A stretch of DNA of 50,985 nt from Bacteroidota bacterium (GCA_021779195.1 JAJYBB010000023.1:1-50985); one strand, 5' to 3'. Shown: positions 16,694 through 25,644, counted from the first letter of the stretch. Made by a program: numbers and translations. The notes: generated from the sequence alone by a model not told the origin.

Positions 16694-16713
16694 GTACTGC
16701 TTTGTACTACATA

Positions 16714-16750
16714 AAAAAATGGCCGAACAGAGTTCAGCCATTTTTTTTTG
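16714..16750 (+). terminator. Intrinsic terminator, usable from both sides
   Basis: AAAAAATGGCCGAAC and GTTCAGCCATTTTTT pair with one A-C mismatch, followed by a run of T on the + strand; an equivalent T-run exists on the minus strand. It separates the winged-helix gene from the convergent permease gene. Confidence 0.8.
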
Positions 16751-16779
16751 TAGAAAATTGAATCAAAAAAATGAATTTC

Positions 16780-18243
16780 TCACATTTTACCGTTTTTCAT
16801 TTTTCGGGTATGACTGTGTTTTCGTCCATAAGTAAAATAAATAATAAATCCCACTAACATCCAACCAATTAATCGAATCCATGTATCTCGTGGTAAAGCC
16901 GCCATTTGAGCAAAACACACGATAGCACCCAAAATAGGTACAAAAGGCACCCAAGGAGTTCTGAATCCTCGTTTGGCATCAGGCTCGGTTTTGCGTAGAA
17001 TAACCACTCCAATCGACACAATGATAAAAGCAAACAAAGTCCCGATTGAAACCAGCTCACCTAACAATCCAATAGGGAAAAGTCCGGCAAAAAGTGCAGC
17101 AAAAGTTCCAGTTACAATGGTAGTAATATGTGGAGTTTTAAAACGGGGATGGGTTTTCGCAAAACTTTCCCACAATAATCCATCGCTTGCCATGGTAAAG
17201 AACACACGGGACTGACCAAGCAACAAAACCAGTACCACCGAGCTTAACCCTGCAATTGCACCAATCTTGATAATCGGACGTAACCAAATTAAGCTACTGC
17301 CTGCCTGATTAATTGCCAATGCGATAGGGGCTTCAACATTAAGTTCTTTATAATTTACGATTCCGGTAAGCACCAAACTTACCCCGATATACAAAATCGT
17401 TGAAATCAAAAGAGAGAATAGAATTCCTTTGGGAACGTCACGCTTGGGATTAATAGCCTCCTGCGAAGTGGTTGAAACGGCATCGAAGCCCACATACGCA
17501 AAAAACACCACTGCAGCCGCCGTCAATACGCCTGACCATCCGTATTGTCCGAAATTTCCGGTATTAGCAGGCACAAACGGGCTCCAATTCGAAACATGAA
17601 TATGTGAAATGCCAAAACCAATAAACAACAGGATTACGACAACTTTAATGATGACAATGATGTTATTAAACTTAGCTGATTCCTTGATTCCAATAACCAA
17701 TAAAGTAGTCATTAGGGCAACAATAAATATTGCAGGAAAATTAATAATAGCACCCGATGCATGCCAGCCACTCGCATTAAATTCAAATGGGCTTTGAGAC
17801 AAAGCACGTGGTATAATAATACCAAAATCAGCTAAAAAACTGGTAACATATCCACTCCAACCCACTGCTACAGTTGCCGAACCGAATAAATATTCCAAAA
17901 TCAAATCCCAACCAATAATCCAGGCAACAAATTCTCCCATCGTGGCATATCCATACGTGTAAGCACTTCCCGAAACTGGAATCAACGAGGCAAACTCGGC
18001 ATAACTTAAGCCGGCAAGTAAACAACCAAAAGCCGAAATTACAAACGACAAGGACACAGCCGGTCCGGCATGAAGAGCTGCAGCCGTTCCGGTCAATACA
18101 AAAATACCGGCACCAATAACACAGCCAACACCTAATAAGGTCAGATTAAGCGCATTCAAATGCCTGCGAAGCATATTATGCTCACCATCAGCTTGAATTT
18201 CGAGTTGAACAAGGGTTTTACGGATAAACAAGTCTTTAAACAT
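16780..18243 (-). CDS. APC-superfamily amino acid permease (cationic amino acid transporter type)
   Basis: The 487-residue protein has about 12 hydrophobic helices. The first contains LTLLGVGCVIGAGIFVLTG, the substrate-binding IGAGIF motif of the APC superfamily, and helix 2-3 has AGLSYAEFASLIPVSGSAYTY-like sequence. VFFAYVGFDAVSTTSQEAIN near the middle is typical of CAT/YfnA-type permeases. It is an inner-membrane amino-acid importer or exchanger; the substrate cannot be read from sequence. The length fits. It is a single-gene unit with its own -7 box and shares a terminator at its 3' side. Confidence 0.9.
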   Translation of the reverse strand: MFKDLFIRKTLVQLEIQADGEHNMLRRHLNALNLTLLGVGCVIGAGIFVLTGTAAALHAGPAVSLSFVISAFGCLLAGLSYAEFASLIPVSGSAYTYGYATMGEFVAWIIGWDLILEYLFGSATVAVGWSGYVTSFLADFGIIIPRALSQSPFEFNASGWHASGAIINFPAIFIVALMTTLLVIGIKESAKFNNIIVIIKVVVILLFIGFGISHIHVSNWSPFVPANTGNFGQYGWSGVLTAAAVVFFAYVGFDAVSTTSQEAINPKRDVPKGILFSLLISTILYIGVSLVLTGIVNYKELNVEAPIALAINQAGSSLIWLRPIIKIGAIAGLSSVVLVLLLGQSRVFFTMASDGLLWESFAKTHPRFKTPHITTIVTGTFAALFAGLFPIGLLGELVSIGTLFAFIIVSIGVVILRKTEPDAKRGFRTPWVPFVPILGAIVCFAQMAALPRDTWIRLIGWMLVGFIIYFTYGRKHSHTRKMKNGKM

Positions 18244-18318
18244 ATTGATTCAAAATGGATTAAAAATAATCAGTTTAAAAATTGGAGTTTTTGGGTAATA
18301 AATATTTTAAATTGTCGA

Positions 18319-18326
18319 CAAATGTA
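18319..18326 (-). promoter_or_regulatory. Candidate promoter -7 box for the amino acid permease gene
   Basis: The minus strand reads TACATTTG, an exact TAnnTTTG match, 76 bases before the ATG. Confidence 0.45.
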
Positions 18327-18465
18327 CATTTTTTGTTTCACATCTCAAGACAACACATCCATAAAAATTTTAATATTTTAAAATCAAAATGATAAATTCA
18401 CCATTCCTGTATTGATTCATTTTCGCCCGTTTTTTAAAATTATTCCATCACGCATTGATCGAAAC

Positions 18466-18501
18466 AAAAAGCCCGTTCAATTATCACAATTGAACGGGCT
18501 T
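18466..18501 (-). terminator. Intrinsic terminator after the carboxyltransferase gene
   Basis: GCCCGTTCAATT (18471-18482) and AATTGAACGGGC (18488-18499) form a perfect 12-pair stem. On the minus strand it is followed by TTTTTG, placing it 28 bases beyond the stop codon. Confidence 0.85.
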
Positions 18502-18528
18502 CATAAACTATACTATTATTGAAAAGAA

Positions 18529-20292
18529 TCAGCAATTACATTGTTGAATATAAGCGATCACCTGTCCTTTAGATACCATTTCTCCCTGATTTTTTTCAAC
18601 ACCGACCATTCGACCCGTGCAGAAACTGGCAATAGGTTCAAAGCCATATTTTGTCTGAATGGTACAAAGTGTATCGTTTTGTTTAAAGAGTTTTCCATGA
18701 ACGGGCACCTGTGAATGTTCAATAAAGTCGAGTTCCCATAAAACTTTTCCTGAAACCGGTGCAATAACCGGTTCGGCATGCGGGTATCTCATTGCACGAA
18801 TATCAGGCAACTCAATATGTTGTTTGGTAAGTTTTTCAGTAATGGCCGATTCGAGTTCAATTTCAAATCGCTTTTTGGCTTCACCCGATTTGAAATCGCG
18901 ATACTGCTTTTCATGCATTGCAAATTCAAAAAGTTCTTCATCGTCTTCACCTCTATCCCATCCATTCGTTTCCATTTCGGCAATAAACCGAGATAATTCA
19001 TTTGGATAATTATCTTGTGGATTTCCATCGAAAAACTCAAACTTATTTTTTTTAGCCAATGCAATGATTTCATTATCAAGTTTTCCAGGTAGTTTTCCGG
19101 CTTTTCCCAAAATCATATCCCAGCTATTGCGATCAATCATCCCCCAACGAGGTTGTCCTTTAATCAGAAACATCACATTCATAAGCGCGATATTCTTCAC
19201 GTATTGACTGAAAGGAGTTACCAACGGTGGATTTCCTAATTTTGGCCATATATTTTTAACTTCGTCAAACAACATAACCAACAACTCATCGGTGCTTAAT
19301 TCAGGTCTATTGTGTTCTTTTAAAAAAGAATTAATAGCTGCATGCATACTTTTTAAATCAGCCATAAGCGAACCCATCATACCACCCGGCAATCCGCAAC
19401 CCACTAACAACGAAGTCATATATTTGTTTCTTTCATCGATAAAATAGCCCAAAAAATCATCAATATAACTTTGAGTCAATCGACGAGCTTCCATGTATGC
19501 ATTCATATTAATTTCAGGTACTTTGAACCCTGCATCTTTCAGCATTGCCTGGATAGTGATCACGTCTGGATGAACCATTCCCCACGAAAGCGGTTCCATA
19601 GCCACATCTAAGTAATCTACGCCTGCTTTCGCCACTTCGAGCATGGACGCTACCGAAAAACCGGGACCGGAGTGCCCGTGATATTGAACAACAATATCAG
19701 GATGTGCCGTTTTAATTGACTTTACTATTTTTCCCAACATTTCGGGACGACCAATTCCGGCCATATCTTTCAGACAAATTTCATCGGCACCTGCAGCAAT
19801 AAGCTGTTCGGCCATATTTATGTAATAATCAACGGTATGAATTTCAGAATAGGTTATACACAAAGTTGCCTGTGCTATCATTCCTGCAGCTTTGGCATAA
19901 TGAATGGAAGGAATAATGTTACGAACATCATTCAAGCCGCAAAAAATACGGGTAATGTCAACTCCCTGAGCTTTTTTAACCTTATACATCAACTCACGCA
20001 CATCGGCGGGAACCGGATTCATTCGCAATCCGTTCAATCCCCTGTCGAGCATGTGAGTTTGAATCCCTACATCATTGAATGGTTTTGTGAAAGTACGGAC
20101 TGCTTGGTTGGGATTTTCGCCGTATAATAAATTTACCTGTTCGGAAGCACCGCCGTTGGTTTCGACACGGGCAAAACAACCCATTTCAATAATAACCGGT
20201 GCGATTTGAGCTAACTGATCTTTGCGTGGTACATATTTTCCTGACGACTGCCACATATCGCGATAAACGAGACTGAATTTAATTTCTTTCAT
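18529..20292 (-). CDS. Oxaloacetate decarboxylase alpha / pyruvate carboxylase subunit B-like carboxyltransferase
   Basis: The 587-residue protein has three parts in order: a DRE-TIM carboxyltransferase barrel (about 1-290), the conserved PYC_OADA region (about 290-490) and a C-terminal biotinyl-like domain (about 510-585). Metal-site features are kept: YRD at 10-12, LKDMAGIG with the lysine that is carbamylated in relatives, and YHGHSGPG. The usual LRDGHQS is YRDMWQSSGKY, so it belongs to a divergent subgroup. The biotinyl domain has IQTKYGFEP where EAMKM is expected; K548 is in the right place, 39 residues from the end. It may decarboxylate or transcarboxylate oxaloacetate or a related acid. 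No OadB, OadG or biotin carboxylase gene is adjacent and the gene is monocistronic. Confidence 0.82.
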   Translation of the reverse strand: MKEIKFSLVYRDMWQSSGKYVPRKDQLAQIAPVIIEMGCFARVETNGGASEQVNLLYGENPNQAVRTFTKPFNDVGIQTHMLDRGLNGLRMNPVPADVRELMYKVKKAQGVDITRIFCGLNDVRNIIPSIHYAKAAGMIAQATLCITYSEIHTVDYYINMAEQLIAAGADEICLKDMAGIGRPEMLGKIVKSIKTAHPDIVVQYHGHSGPGFSVASMLEVAKAGVDYLDVAMEPLSWGMVHPDVITIQAMLKDAGFKVPEINMNAYMEARRLTQSYIDDFLGYFIDERNKYMTSLLVGCGLPGGMMGSLMADLKSMHAAINSFLKEHNRPELSTDELLVMLFDEVKNIWPKLGNPPLVTPFSQYVKNIALMNVMFLIKGQPRWGMIDRNSWDMILGKAGKLPGKLDNEIIALAKKNKFEFFDGNPQDNYPNELSRFIAEMETNGWDRGEDDEELFEFAMHEKQYRDFKSGEAKKRFEIELESAITEKLTKQHIELPDIRAMRYPHAEPVIAPVSGKVLWELDFIEHSQVPVHGKLFKQNDTLCTIQTKYGFEPIASFCTGRMVGVEKNQGEMVSKGQVIAYIQQCNC

Positions 20293-20543
20293 TTTTTTAT
20301 AATCGGTTGATAAACAATTAATACAATACCAAAGTACAATTCAGATAAAATCACAAATTGAGATTTCTTTTAATCTTAAATTTAATGCAAATATCCGATT
20401 TTAATTTGACACAGCAAAGAGATTAAGGAAAAATTTCTTTAATTAATTTCAATGAATATACAATCTAAAATTCAGATTACAAATAAATCAACCCTAAAAC
20501 TAAATATTTAAAGCATTTAGAGCTATTTTAGTATTATATCAAA

Positions 20544-20672
20544 ATGAAAATAGGAGCAAAATACAAAAACTATAATTTTACAATAATGAAAAGCAAATCA
20601 TTGGAAAGGGATACGGATGCAATTTTAAAAGAAAGAATATTTAATCGAATGGAAAGTCAAGCTGAAAATTGA
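20544..20672 (+). CDS. Possible very small protein, unsupported by homology
   Basis: An ATG-started frame of 42 codons encodes a lysine- and glutamate-rich peptide with no signal peptide or membrane segment. It is the only + strand frame of note in this gap. No clear -7 box or Shine-Dalgarno sequence precedes it. It may be a chance frame. Confidence 0.15.
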   Translation: MKIGAKYKNYNFTIMKSKSLERDTDAILKERIFNRMESQAEN

Positions 20673-20751
20673 GCTCTCCCTAGAAAGTATTTTTTGAATG
20701 TAAAGTTGCTGTTGATCAATCGCTATGATTACTGTAAAATGAAATTCAAGG

Positions 20752-20778
20752 CATTGCGACGTTGTGTCATTGCGTTCG
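20752..20778 (+). repeat. Dispersed intergenic repeat, copy 2
   Basis: This is the inverted counterpart of 5470-5496, identical at 24 of 27 positions when reverse-complemented. It sits 113 bases beyond the 3' end of the minus-strand gene on its right. Confidence 0.5.
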
Positions 20779-20891
20779 TAATGTTCAAATTAAATAAATT
20801 GATTTTTCGGAGGAAATTCGTTATTTAAAAATTAGAACTGAATTTCTGAAATATGATCAAATGAACTGACCCTGATCAGCTTAGATCAATA

Positions 20892-21479
20892 TTAAATCAA
20901 ATTCCATTTTTTGACTTTCACTCCATGCTGTTTGAAGAATGAGAAAAGAACCGCAACCCCAATTGTTTCCCAGGAAGTGCCATCGGGTAAGTTGTTATGC
21001 GCTTGAATCAAATTTAAATCGACCCATTGATGGTTGAAAAACAATTTTTTATGCATAATGGTCTCGTGAGAATCAAATAATTGACTGATCCAATCGGATG
21101 GAATAAGCGGAAAGAAATTACGCAAACAAAATTCAGACAATGATTTATGCGTAATCCAATAAACAGAAAAGGGTGTAAAGTAAAGTATTGCATTGGGCGA
21201 ACCTGTATGTAACCATCCATATGTATCGGGAAATTTGCTAAAAATTTCGACATACAAATCTCCATAATCTTTGTCTCGGAATTTTTCGGAAACCCGGTAG
21301 AATAATCCGTTCAATTCAATTATCACATCGACGTCCTGCTTTTGCATCAACATATCAGCTTTTGAATCAGAATTGAACCGTTTGATAGAACTTACTTTCA
21401 AAATATCGCGATAAAAAGCATCAGCTATCCGCATTTGTGCTTGTTCATGTGCTAGACTCAGGTTAAAATGATGTTCCAT
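20892..21479 (-). CDS. Unknown protein with possible PD-(D/E)XK-like nuclease core
   Basis: The 195-residue protein has QDVDVIIELNG at 48-58 followed by VSEKFRDKDYGDLYVEIFS at 63-81. The order Asp-x-Asp, then Glu-Lys, then Asp and Glu, with an aromatic Y-G-D step, is like a group of small phage and bacterial proteins with a restriction-endonuclease-like fold. I infer this from pattern memory only. It ends with a helical region and a GVAVLFSFF segment. There is no signal peptide. The open frame reaches six codons further up to a TTG, but the ATG at 21479 is chosen. It lies 23 bases behind a DUF4251 lipoprotein gene and is probably co-transcribed with it, an odd pairing. Confidence 0.6.
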   Translation of the reverse strand: MEHHFNLSLAHEQAQMRIADAFYRDILKVSSIKRFNSDSKADMLMQKQDVDVIIELNGLFYRVSEKFRDKDYGDLYVEIFSKFPDTYGWLHTGSPNAILYFTPFSVYWITHKSLSEFCLRNFFPLIPSDWISQLFDSHETIMHKKLFFNHQWVDLNLIQAHNNLPDGTSWETIGVAVLFSFFKQHGVKVKKWNLI

Positions 21480-21502
21480 GAAAATGAAAAAAATCAATTA
21501 AA

Positions 21503-21982
21503 TTAATCGTCTTTCAAAGCTCCCGAAAATGAAATAGCATCTTTATCGAACGAGGTAACCGTGAAATCGGACTGCCCGTTCCTAAAAATTTGAATTGAAA
21601 AATCATAGGTAGTATATTCACTTTTTACCTGAAAATGGATATCCCAGCCTTTATTATTAATTTTAGGCTCCATTTTGTAATTATGCACAGGTTTTCTGAA
21701 TTGAATTCCTCCTTCGGAGCTTCCATAAGGAGCGACAAATGCTTCACCGAAATAAGGAAGATAGGCAAACGCCGAATCGTTTTTAATCTTCAAATCGTAA
21801 TCTGAAGTTAAATATATCTGACTGCCTCGCAAAGGATTAGCATAATTTACCTGAATAGTAAAATTATTAGACACTACTTTTTGCCTGATCTGATTTGTTT
21901 TGTCAGGTAAAATTTTTACAGTTGAACAAGAGATCAACGACAAACCCAGCAGAAAGCCTGAAATGTTGAGTTTTGATTTCAT
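21503..21982 (-). CDS. DUF4251 lipoprotein
   Basis: The 159-residue product has a lipoprotein signal peptide (LISC, cysteine 19) and a beta-rich body with NPLRGSQIYLTSDYDLKI, a SAFAYLPYFGEAFVAPYGS stretch and GGIQFRKPVHNY, which I recognise as DUF4251, a family almost confined to Bacteroidota. These proteins are exported and of unknown function. The length is normal. It is the first gene of a probable two-gene unit with the nuclease-like gene. Confidence 0.82.
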   Translation of the reverse strand: MKSKLNISGFLLGLSLISCSTVKILPDKTNQIRQKVVSNNFTIQVNYANPLRGSQIYLTSDYDLKIKNDSAFAYLPYFGEAFVAPYGSSEGGIQFRKPVHNYKMEPKINNKGWDIHFQVKSEYTTYDFSIQIFRNGQSDFTVTSFDKDAISFSGALKDD

Positions 21983-22118
21983 GATTCATTCTCCCTTCGA
22001 AAGAAAAAAAAACATTGATTATCAAAATATTAATTTGCAAAACGGAAAATAGTTTTCACATAAATAAAACCCAAAAAACAGAAAAATTGTTCATGAATAT
22101 TCTTCAAAAAACAGGTCA

Positions 22119-23807
22119 TTATTCCGATTGGGCAATCAACTTAAAAATTTTACCATGCCAGGCAGGAATTTCAGTTTGAAACACACGGTTAGAGCTTAAA
22201 ATTACCGATCTAATTTCTTCATTATCATTCAATAGATTCCGATAGGAATATTGTGTACCCTCATTAATTCCCAGATACTGAAAAGCTTCGCGAGGTAAGC
22301 GTACTTCGGTTTCCAAATATTGATCATGAAAATTGAGCACAACCAACAGCAATTCATTATTGAATTTACGGAAATAAGCGAATTGTTCGTGTGAGTTAAA
22401 TTTAGGATTATTGAAATTGGCAAATTCCAGATCATACATTAAACCATTCGTAATCGCTATTTCCGAAACAGTTATGTTCAGCAGTTTAGCATAAAACTCA
22501 CGCAAAGCACACTGCTCTTCACTTAGTTTCTCCAAATCAAATTTTCCATTATTGCACCAAGCCCTAAGTGTATCTGGACTCCAATAGTCAAAAATAGAAG
22601 TTCGTCCATCAATTCCACTGAATCCTTCGCTGTCCATACCCATTTCACCCAGCTCCTGCCCTGCATAAATCATGACAGGTGCTTTTGTCAGCGTTGCAGC
22701 AACAATCATAGCCGGTTGTGCATACATGCCGTTTCCAGAGAAAAAACCGGATGCAATTCGTTGTTCATCATGATTCTCCAAAAAATTCAACATTTGATTT
22801 TCGATTCCGCCCAATGATTGCCAAGCATTTGTAATATCGCGCACCGGAAAATTTTTACTTGTTACATTTCGAAGCATTTCGTACATGCCCACTTTATCGT
22901 ACAAAAAATCAAACTTACCATTCGAAAGAAAATCTCGATATTGAGCAGGTTGATAAATTTCAGCAATAAAAATTATTTCAGGGAAATTGTTTTTAACAGC
23001 GGTAATTGCCCAATTCCAAAATTCAACAGGCACCATTTCAGCCATATCACAACGAAAACCGTCTACACCTTTACTTGCCCAAAAAGACAAAATATCCAAC
23101 ATTTTATACCAAGTATCGGGTATCGGACTAAATTGTTTTTGATGACCTTCGTTGTAATTCACTCCATAATTGAGTTTTACGGTTTCGTACCAATCGTTAA
23201 GTGTAGGTGAATCAGTAAATCGGTCATTACCTGTCGCTTTGGCAGGAAATTCAGTGAAGCCCTTGATATCAAAAGGTGGATTAAAATATTTATTGGGAAT
23301 GTAATAGAAATTATTTAAAGGCGAAAAAGCCCACTCTTGATGATCTTTTTCGCCCAAATCGGCTACAAATTTGGGTTTAGCATCTGAATGATACTGACGT
23401 GACACATGGTTTGGTACAAAATCAATAATAACCTTCATTCCGGCTTCGTGTGTACGGCAAATCAAACTTTCAAATTCATCCATTCGATTTTCAACTTTCA
23501 CCGCCAAATCGGGATCCACATCATAATAGTCTTTTATTGCATAAGGCGATCCAGCATTGCCTTTCACAAGTACATCATGATCTTTCTGAATACCATAAGC
23601 CGTATAATCGTTTCGGGTGGCATGTTCAATAATGCCGGTATACCAAATATGAGTAATTCCCAATGAGCGAATTGATTGTAAAGCCACTGTCGAAAAATTT
23701 TCAAACTTACCGCAACCATTTTCAAGCATAGTACCATTCGGTTTCTTTGTAGCATTCATATTTCCAAATAAACGCGGAAGTACTTGATATATAACTAATT
23801 TAGACAT
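22119..23807 (-). CDS. GH13 alpha-amylase family glycoside hydrolase
   Basis: The 562-residue protein has the four conserved GH13 regions: DFVPNH (129-134), GFRCDMAEM with the nucleophile D254, IFIAEIYQ with the acid/base E283, and NFLENHDEQR with D347 next to H346. A beta-rich C-terminal domain follows. The N-terminus MSKLVIYQVLPRLFGN lacks a signal peptide, so the enzyme should act in the cytoplasm on alpha-glucans or oligosaccharides taken up or stored. The exact activity (amylase, maltogenic or transferase) is not readable. It lies 37 bases downstream of a metallopeptidase lipoprotein gene and probably shares its promoter. Confidence 0.92.
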   Translation of the reverse strand: MSKLVIYQVLPRLFGNMNATKKPNGTMLENGCGKFENFSTVALQSIRSLGITHIWYTGIIEHATRNDYTAYGIQKDHDVLVKGNAGSPYAIKDYYDVDPDLAVKVENRMDEFESLICRTHEAGMKVIIDFVPNHVSRQYHSDAKPKFVADLGEKDHQEWAFSPLNNFYYIPNKYFNPPFDIKGFTEFPAKATGNDRFTDSPTLNDWYETVKLNYGVNYNEGHQKQFSPIPDTWYKMLDILSFWASKGVDGFRCDMAEMVPVEFWNWAITAVKNNFPEIIFIAEIYQPAQYRDFLSNGKFDFLYDKVGMYEMLRNVTSKNFPVRDITNAWQSLGGIENQMLNFLENHDEQRIASGFFSGNGMYAQPAMIVAATLTKAPVMIYAGQELGEMGMDSEGFSGIDGRTSIFDYWSPDTLRAWCNNGKFDLEKLSEEQCALREFYAKLLNITVSEIAITNGLMYDLEFANFNNPKFNSHEQFAYFRKFNNELLLVVLNFHDQYLETEVRLPREAFQYLGINEGTQYSYRNLLNDNEEIRSVILSSNRVFQTEIPAWHGKIFKLIAQSE

Positions 23808-23844
23808 ATTGTTAAATTTAAAATTATCAAATTATTAAATTAAA

Positions 23845-25038
23845 TTATTGGTGATAGATTTTTGGATGTAACGGAAATGACATCGTTTTTGTTTCGAAAG
23901 AAAGATTGGATATCGAAACAGGACGAACATTCATAGCAGCTACTTTTTTCTGAGAAATGCTAAAATTATCAATCCATACCGTGCCGTTAGCGGGTACCAT
24001 AAATCCAAACTGAGCTCCAGACTGAGTGGTTGTTATTTCGGAACAATAACAATACACATTATTGATAAAATAATAAAGCATCTGCCCTATTTTGAGCACT
24101 TTCAAATGATTCTTACCTCCAACAATAATTGAATTTTCGTTCAATTGAGTAAAAAAGCTGAACCATGTACGGTTTCCCATATACATTTTTTGGTTGTTGT
24201 TGATGGTAAAGTACTCGATGGGGTCATTGGTCCCATCAGAGCCGGTGGGTACATTGCCAAAAATAATACCATATTGGTTCGAATTGTCACCTACAGGATA
24301 TTCAATCGTTAAATCGAACCTAAAATCAGATTGAATATTGATATTGGTATTCGTAAAGACCAGGAAAGTCTTTGAAATTTTCGATTCAAACTTTAATCGA
24401 TTATTATCAATGCTCATTTTGTGTTGGGCATCATCAGTCAGCGTCCAACCGGCATTATCAGCAATCGTAAAACCCAAAGTGAGTACCGGCAAATATTTAG
24501 TGGAATCAGCTGCAAACTGCGTACTCGAAAAGTCGGGAGCCGGTGTACTTTCATTAAATAATTCATCAATATAATATTTTCGACGAATTCCCCTGTAATT
24601 AATGTTCCATGGACGGTTATCCACTTGAGTGCCTCCACACATCATCGATTTCCAATCACCATTTTCAAGGGTCGTGTTCAGATGATCGCGGTTAAGCAAA
24701 CCATGACCCAGCTCGTGAAACAACAAATCTTCTTTCATTAAATCGGCACCGGCGTAATGACTAATCTCATTCCAGTATGTTTTATCTATTTCGATACGAA
24801 TGGGTGTTTCAAAATGAGTCAATCCGGCATTGTTGTCTTTTAAAGTCCCGAATTCAATAATTAGCCCTGATAATTTTGGATTAAAATGCTTCCCATGAAG
24901 TTCGGCTAAACTATCAAAACGATTCAAATAGGGTACAAAAGCATAATCGACACGATATTCTGTCGGATTTTTGCACGAAGAAAAATTCAAAGCAAGAATT
25001 GCGGTTAAAACGATAATTATCAGAAACCTTCTATTCAT
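23845..25038 (-). CDS. Putative zinc metallopeptidase lipoprotein with C-terminal lectin-like domain
   Basis: The 397-residue product has a lipoprotein signal peptide (NFSSC, cysteine 22). The N-terminal domain carries HELGHGLLNRDH (H108, E109, H112, D118, H119), an HExxH motif spaced like the snapalysin type HExxHxxGxxDH, but with asparagine in place of glycine, and then SMMCGG at 131-136, which resembles a Met-turn. This points to a metzincin-like peptidase. The C-terminal half (about 200-370) is beta-rich, with FRFDLTIEYPVGDNSN and FGFMVPANGTVWIDNFSI stretches, like concanavalin/LamG-type carbohydrate-binding folds. The frame is open 17 codons upstream, but the -7 box at 25077-25070 lies within that part, so the ATG at 25038 is used. 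It is surface-exposed by prediction and precedes a GH13 gene. Confidence 0.75.
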   Translation of the reverse strand: MNRRFLIIIVLTAILALNFSSCKNPTEYRVDYAFVPYLNRFDSLAELHGKHFNPKLSGLIIEFGTLKDNNAGLTHFETPIRIEIDKTYWNEISHYAGADLMKEDLLFHELGHGLLNRDHLNTTLENGDWKSMMCGGTQVDNRPWNINYRGIRRKYYIDELFNESTPAPDFSSTQFAADSTKYLPVLTLGFTIADNAGWTLTDDAQHKMSIDNNRLKFESKISKTFLVFTNTNINIQSDFRFDLTIEYPVGDNSNQYGIIFGNVPTGSDGTNDPIEYFTINNNQKMYMGNRTWFSFFTQLNENSIIVGGKNHLKVLKIGQMLYYFINNVYCYCSEITTTQSGAQFGFMVPANGTVWIDNFSISQKKVAAMNVRPVSISNLSFETKTMSFPLHPKIYHQ

Positions 25039-25069
25039 AAACGCGTGAAAAGGATGATTTATAACTATG

Positions 25070-25077
25070 CAAATATA
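25070..25077 (-). promoter_or_regulatory. Candidate promoter -7 box for the metallopeptidase/GH13 operon
   Basis: The minus strand reads TATATTTG, an exact TAnnTTTG match, 31 bases before the chosen ATG. It helps decide that start. Confidence 0.5.
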
Positions 25078-25152
25078 AACAAAAAACAAGGGTTGCTTGT
25101 TATTAAATCAGTATCAAAATAATTATTTACAATAAATTATCTATTCAATAAA

Positions 25153-25644
25153 ATGGCAACAACAAAATTTAAAGGAAATGATGTGCATACCAATGGATCA
25201 CTTCCTGCAGTAGGGGCGCAAGCTCCCGATTTCACATTGGTAGGTGCAGGGTTACAAGAAATTCATTTAAGCGATTACAAAGGTAAACGCGTGATTTTGA
25301 ATATATTTCCAAGCTTAGATACTGCCACCTGTGCGGCTTCGGTACGACATTTCAACAAATGGGTTTCTGAAAAAGAAAATACAGTAGTGATATGCATATC
25401 AAAAGATCTGCCTTTTGCTCAAAGTCGTTTTTGCGGAGCTGAAGGATTGCAAAATGTAATTACAGCTTCTGACTTTAGGTATCATTCATTTGCTTCTTCG
25501 TACGGTGTGCTTTTAAACGACGGTCCACTTCAGGGCTTAATGACGCGTTCTGTAGTTGCCGTGGATGAAACCGGCAAGGTTTTTTATACTGAATTAGTTT
25601 CCGAAATCACCAACGAACCTTCTTACGATATCCCATTGAAATGA
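25153..25644 (+). CDS. tpx: Thiol peroxidase
   Basis: The 163-residue protein is an atypical 2-Cys peroxiredoxin of the Tpx type. The peroxidatic cysteine C60 is in FPSLDTATCAASVR and the resolving cysteine C94 in LPFAQSRFCGAEG, as in E. coli Tpx. It reduces hydrogen and alkyl peroxides with electrons from thioredoxin and suits an oxygen-sensitive anaerobe. The length is normal. It is a single gene ended by a strong terminator, divergent from the metallopeptidase operon. Confidence 0.95.
   Translation: MATTKFKGNDVHTNGSLPAVGAQAPDFTLVGAGLQEIHLSDYKGKRVILNIFPSLDTATCAASVRHFNKWVSEKENTVVICISKDLPFAQSRFCGAEGLQNVITASDFRYHSFASSYGVLLNDGPLQGLMTRSVVAVDETGKVFYTELVSEITNEPSYDIPLK

Larger units (their letters stand above)
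20293..20891. other. Long intergenic region with a dispersed repeat
   Basis: About 600 bases with no recognised gene. A 42-codon frame with an ATG start lies at 20544-20672 and the second copy of the dispersed repeat at 20752-20778. Several GATC-centred short palindromes (for example CTGATCAG at 20872-20879) lie near the right end. AT-rich throughout. Confidence 0.5.
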
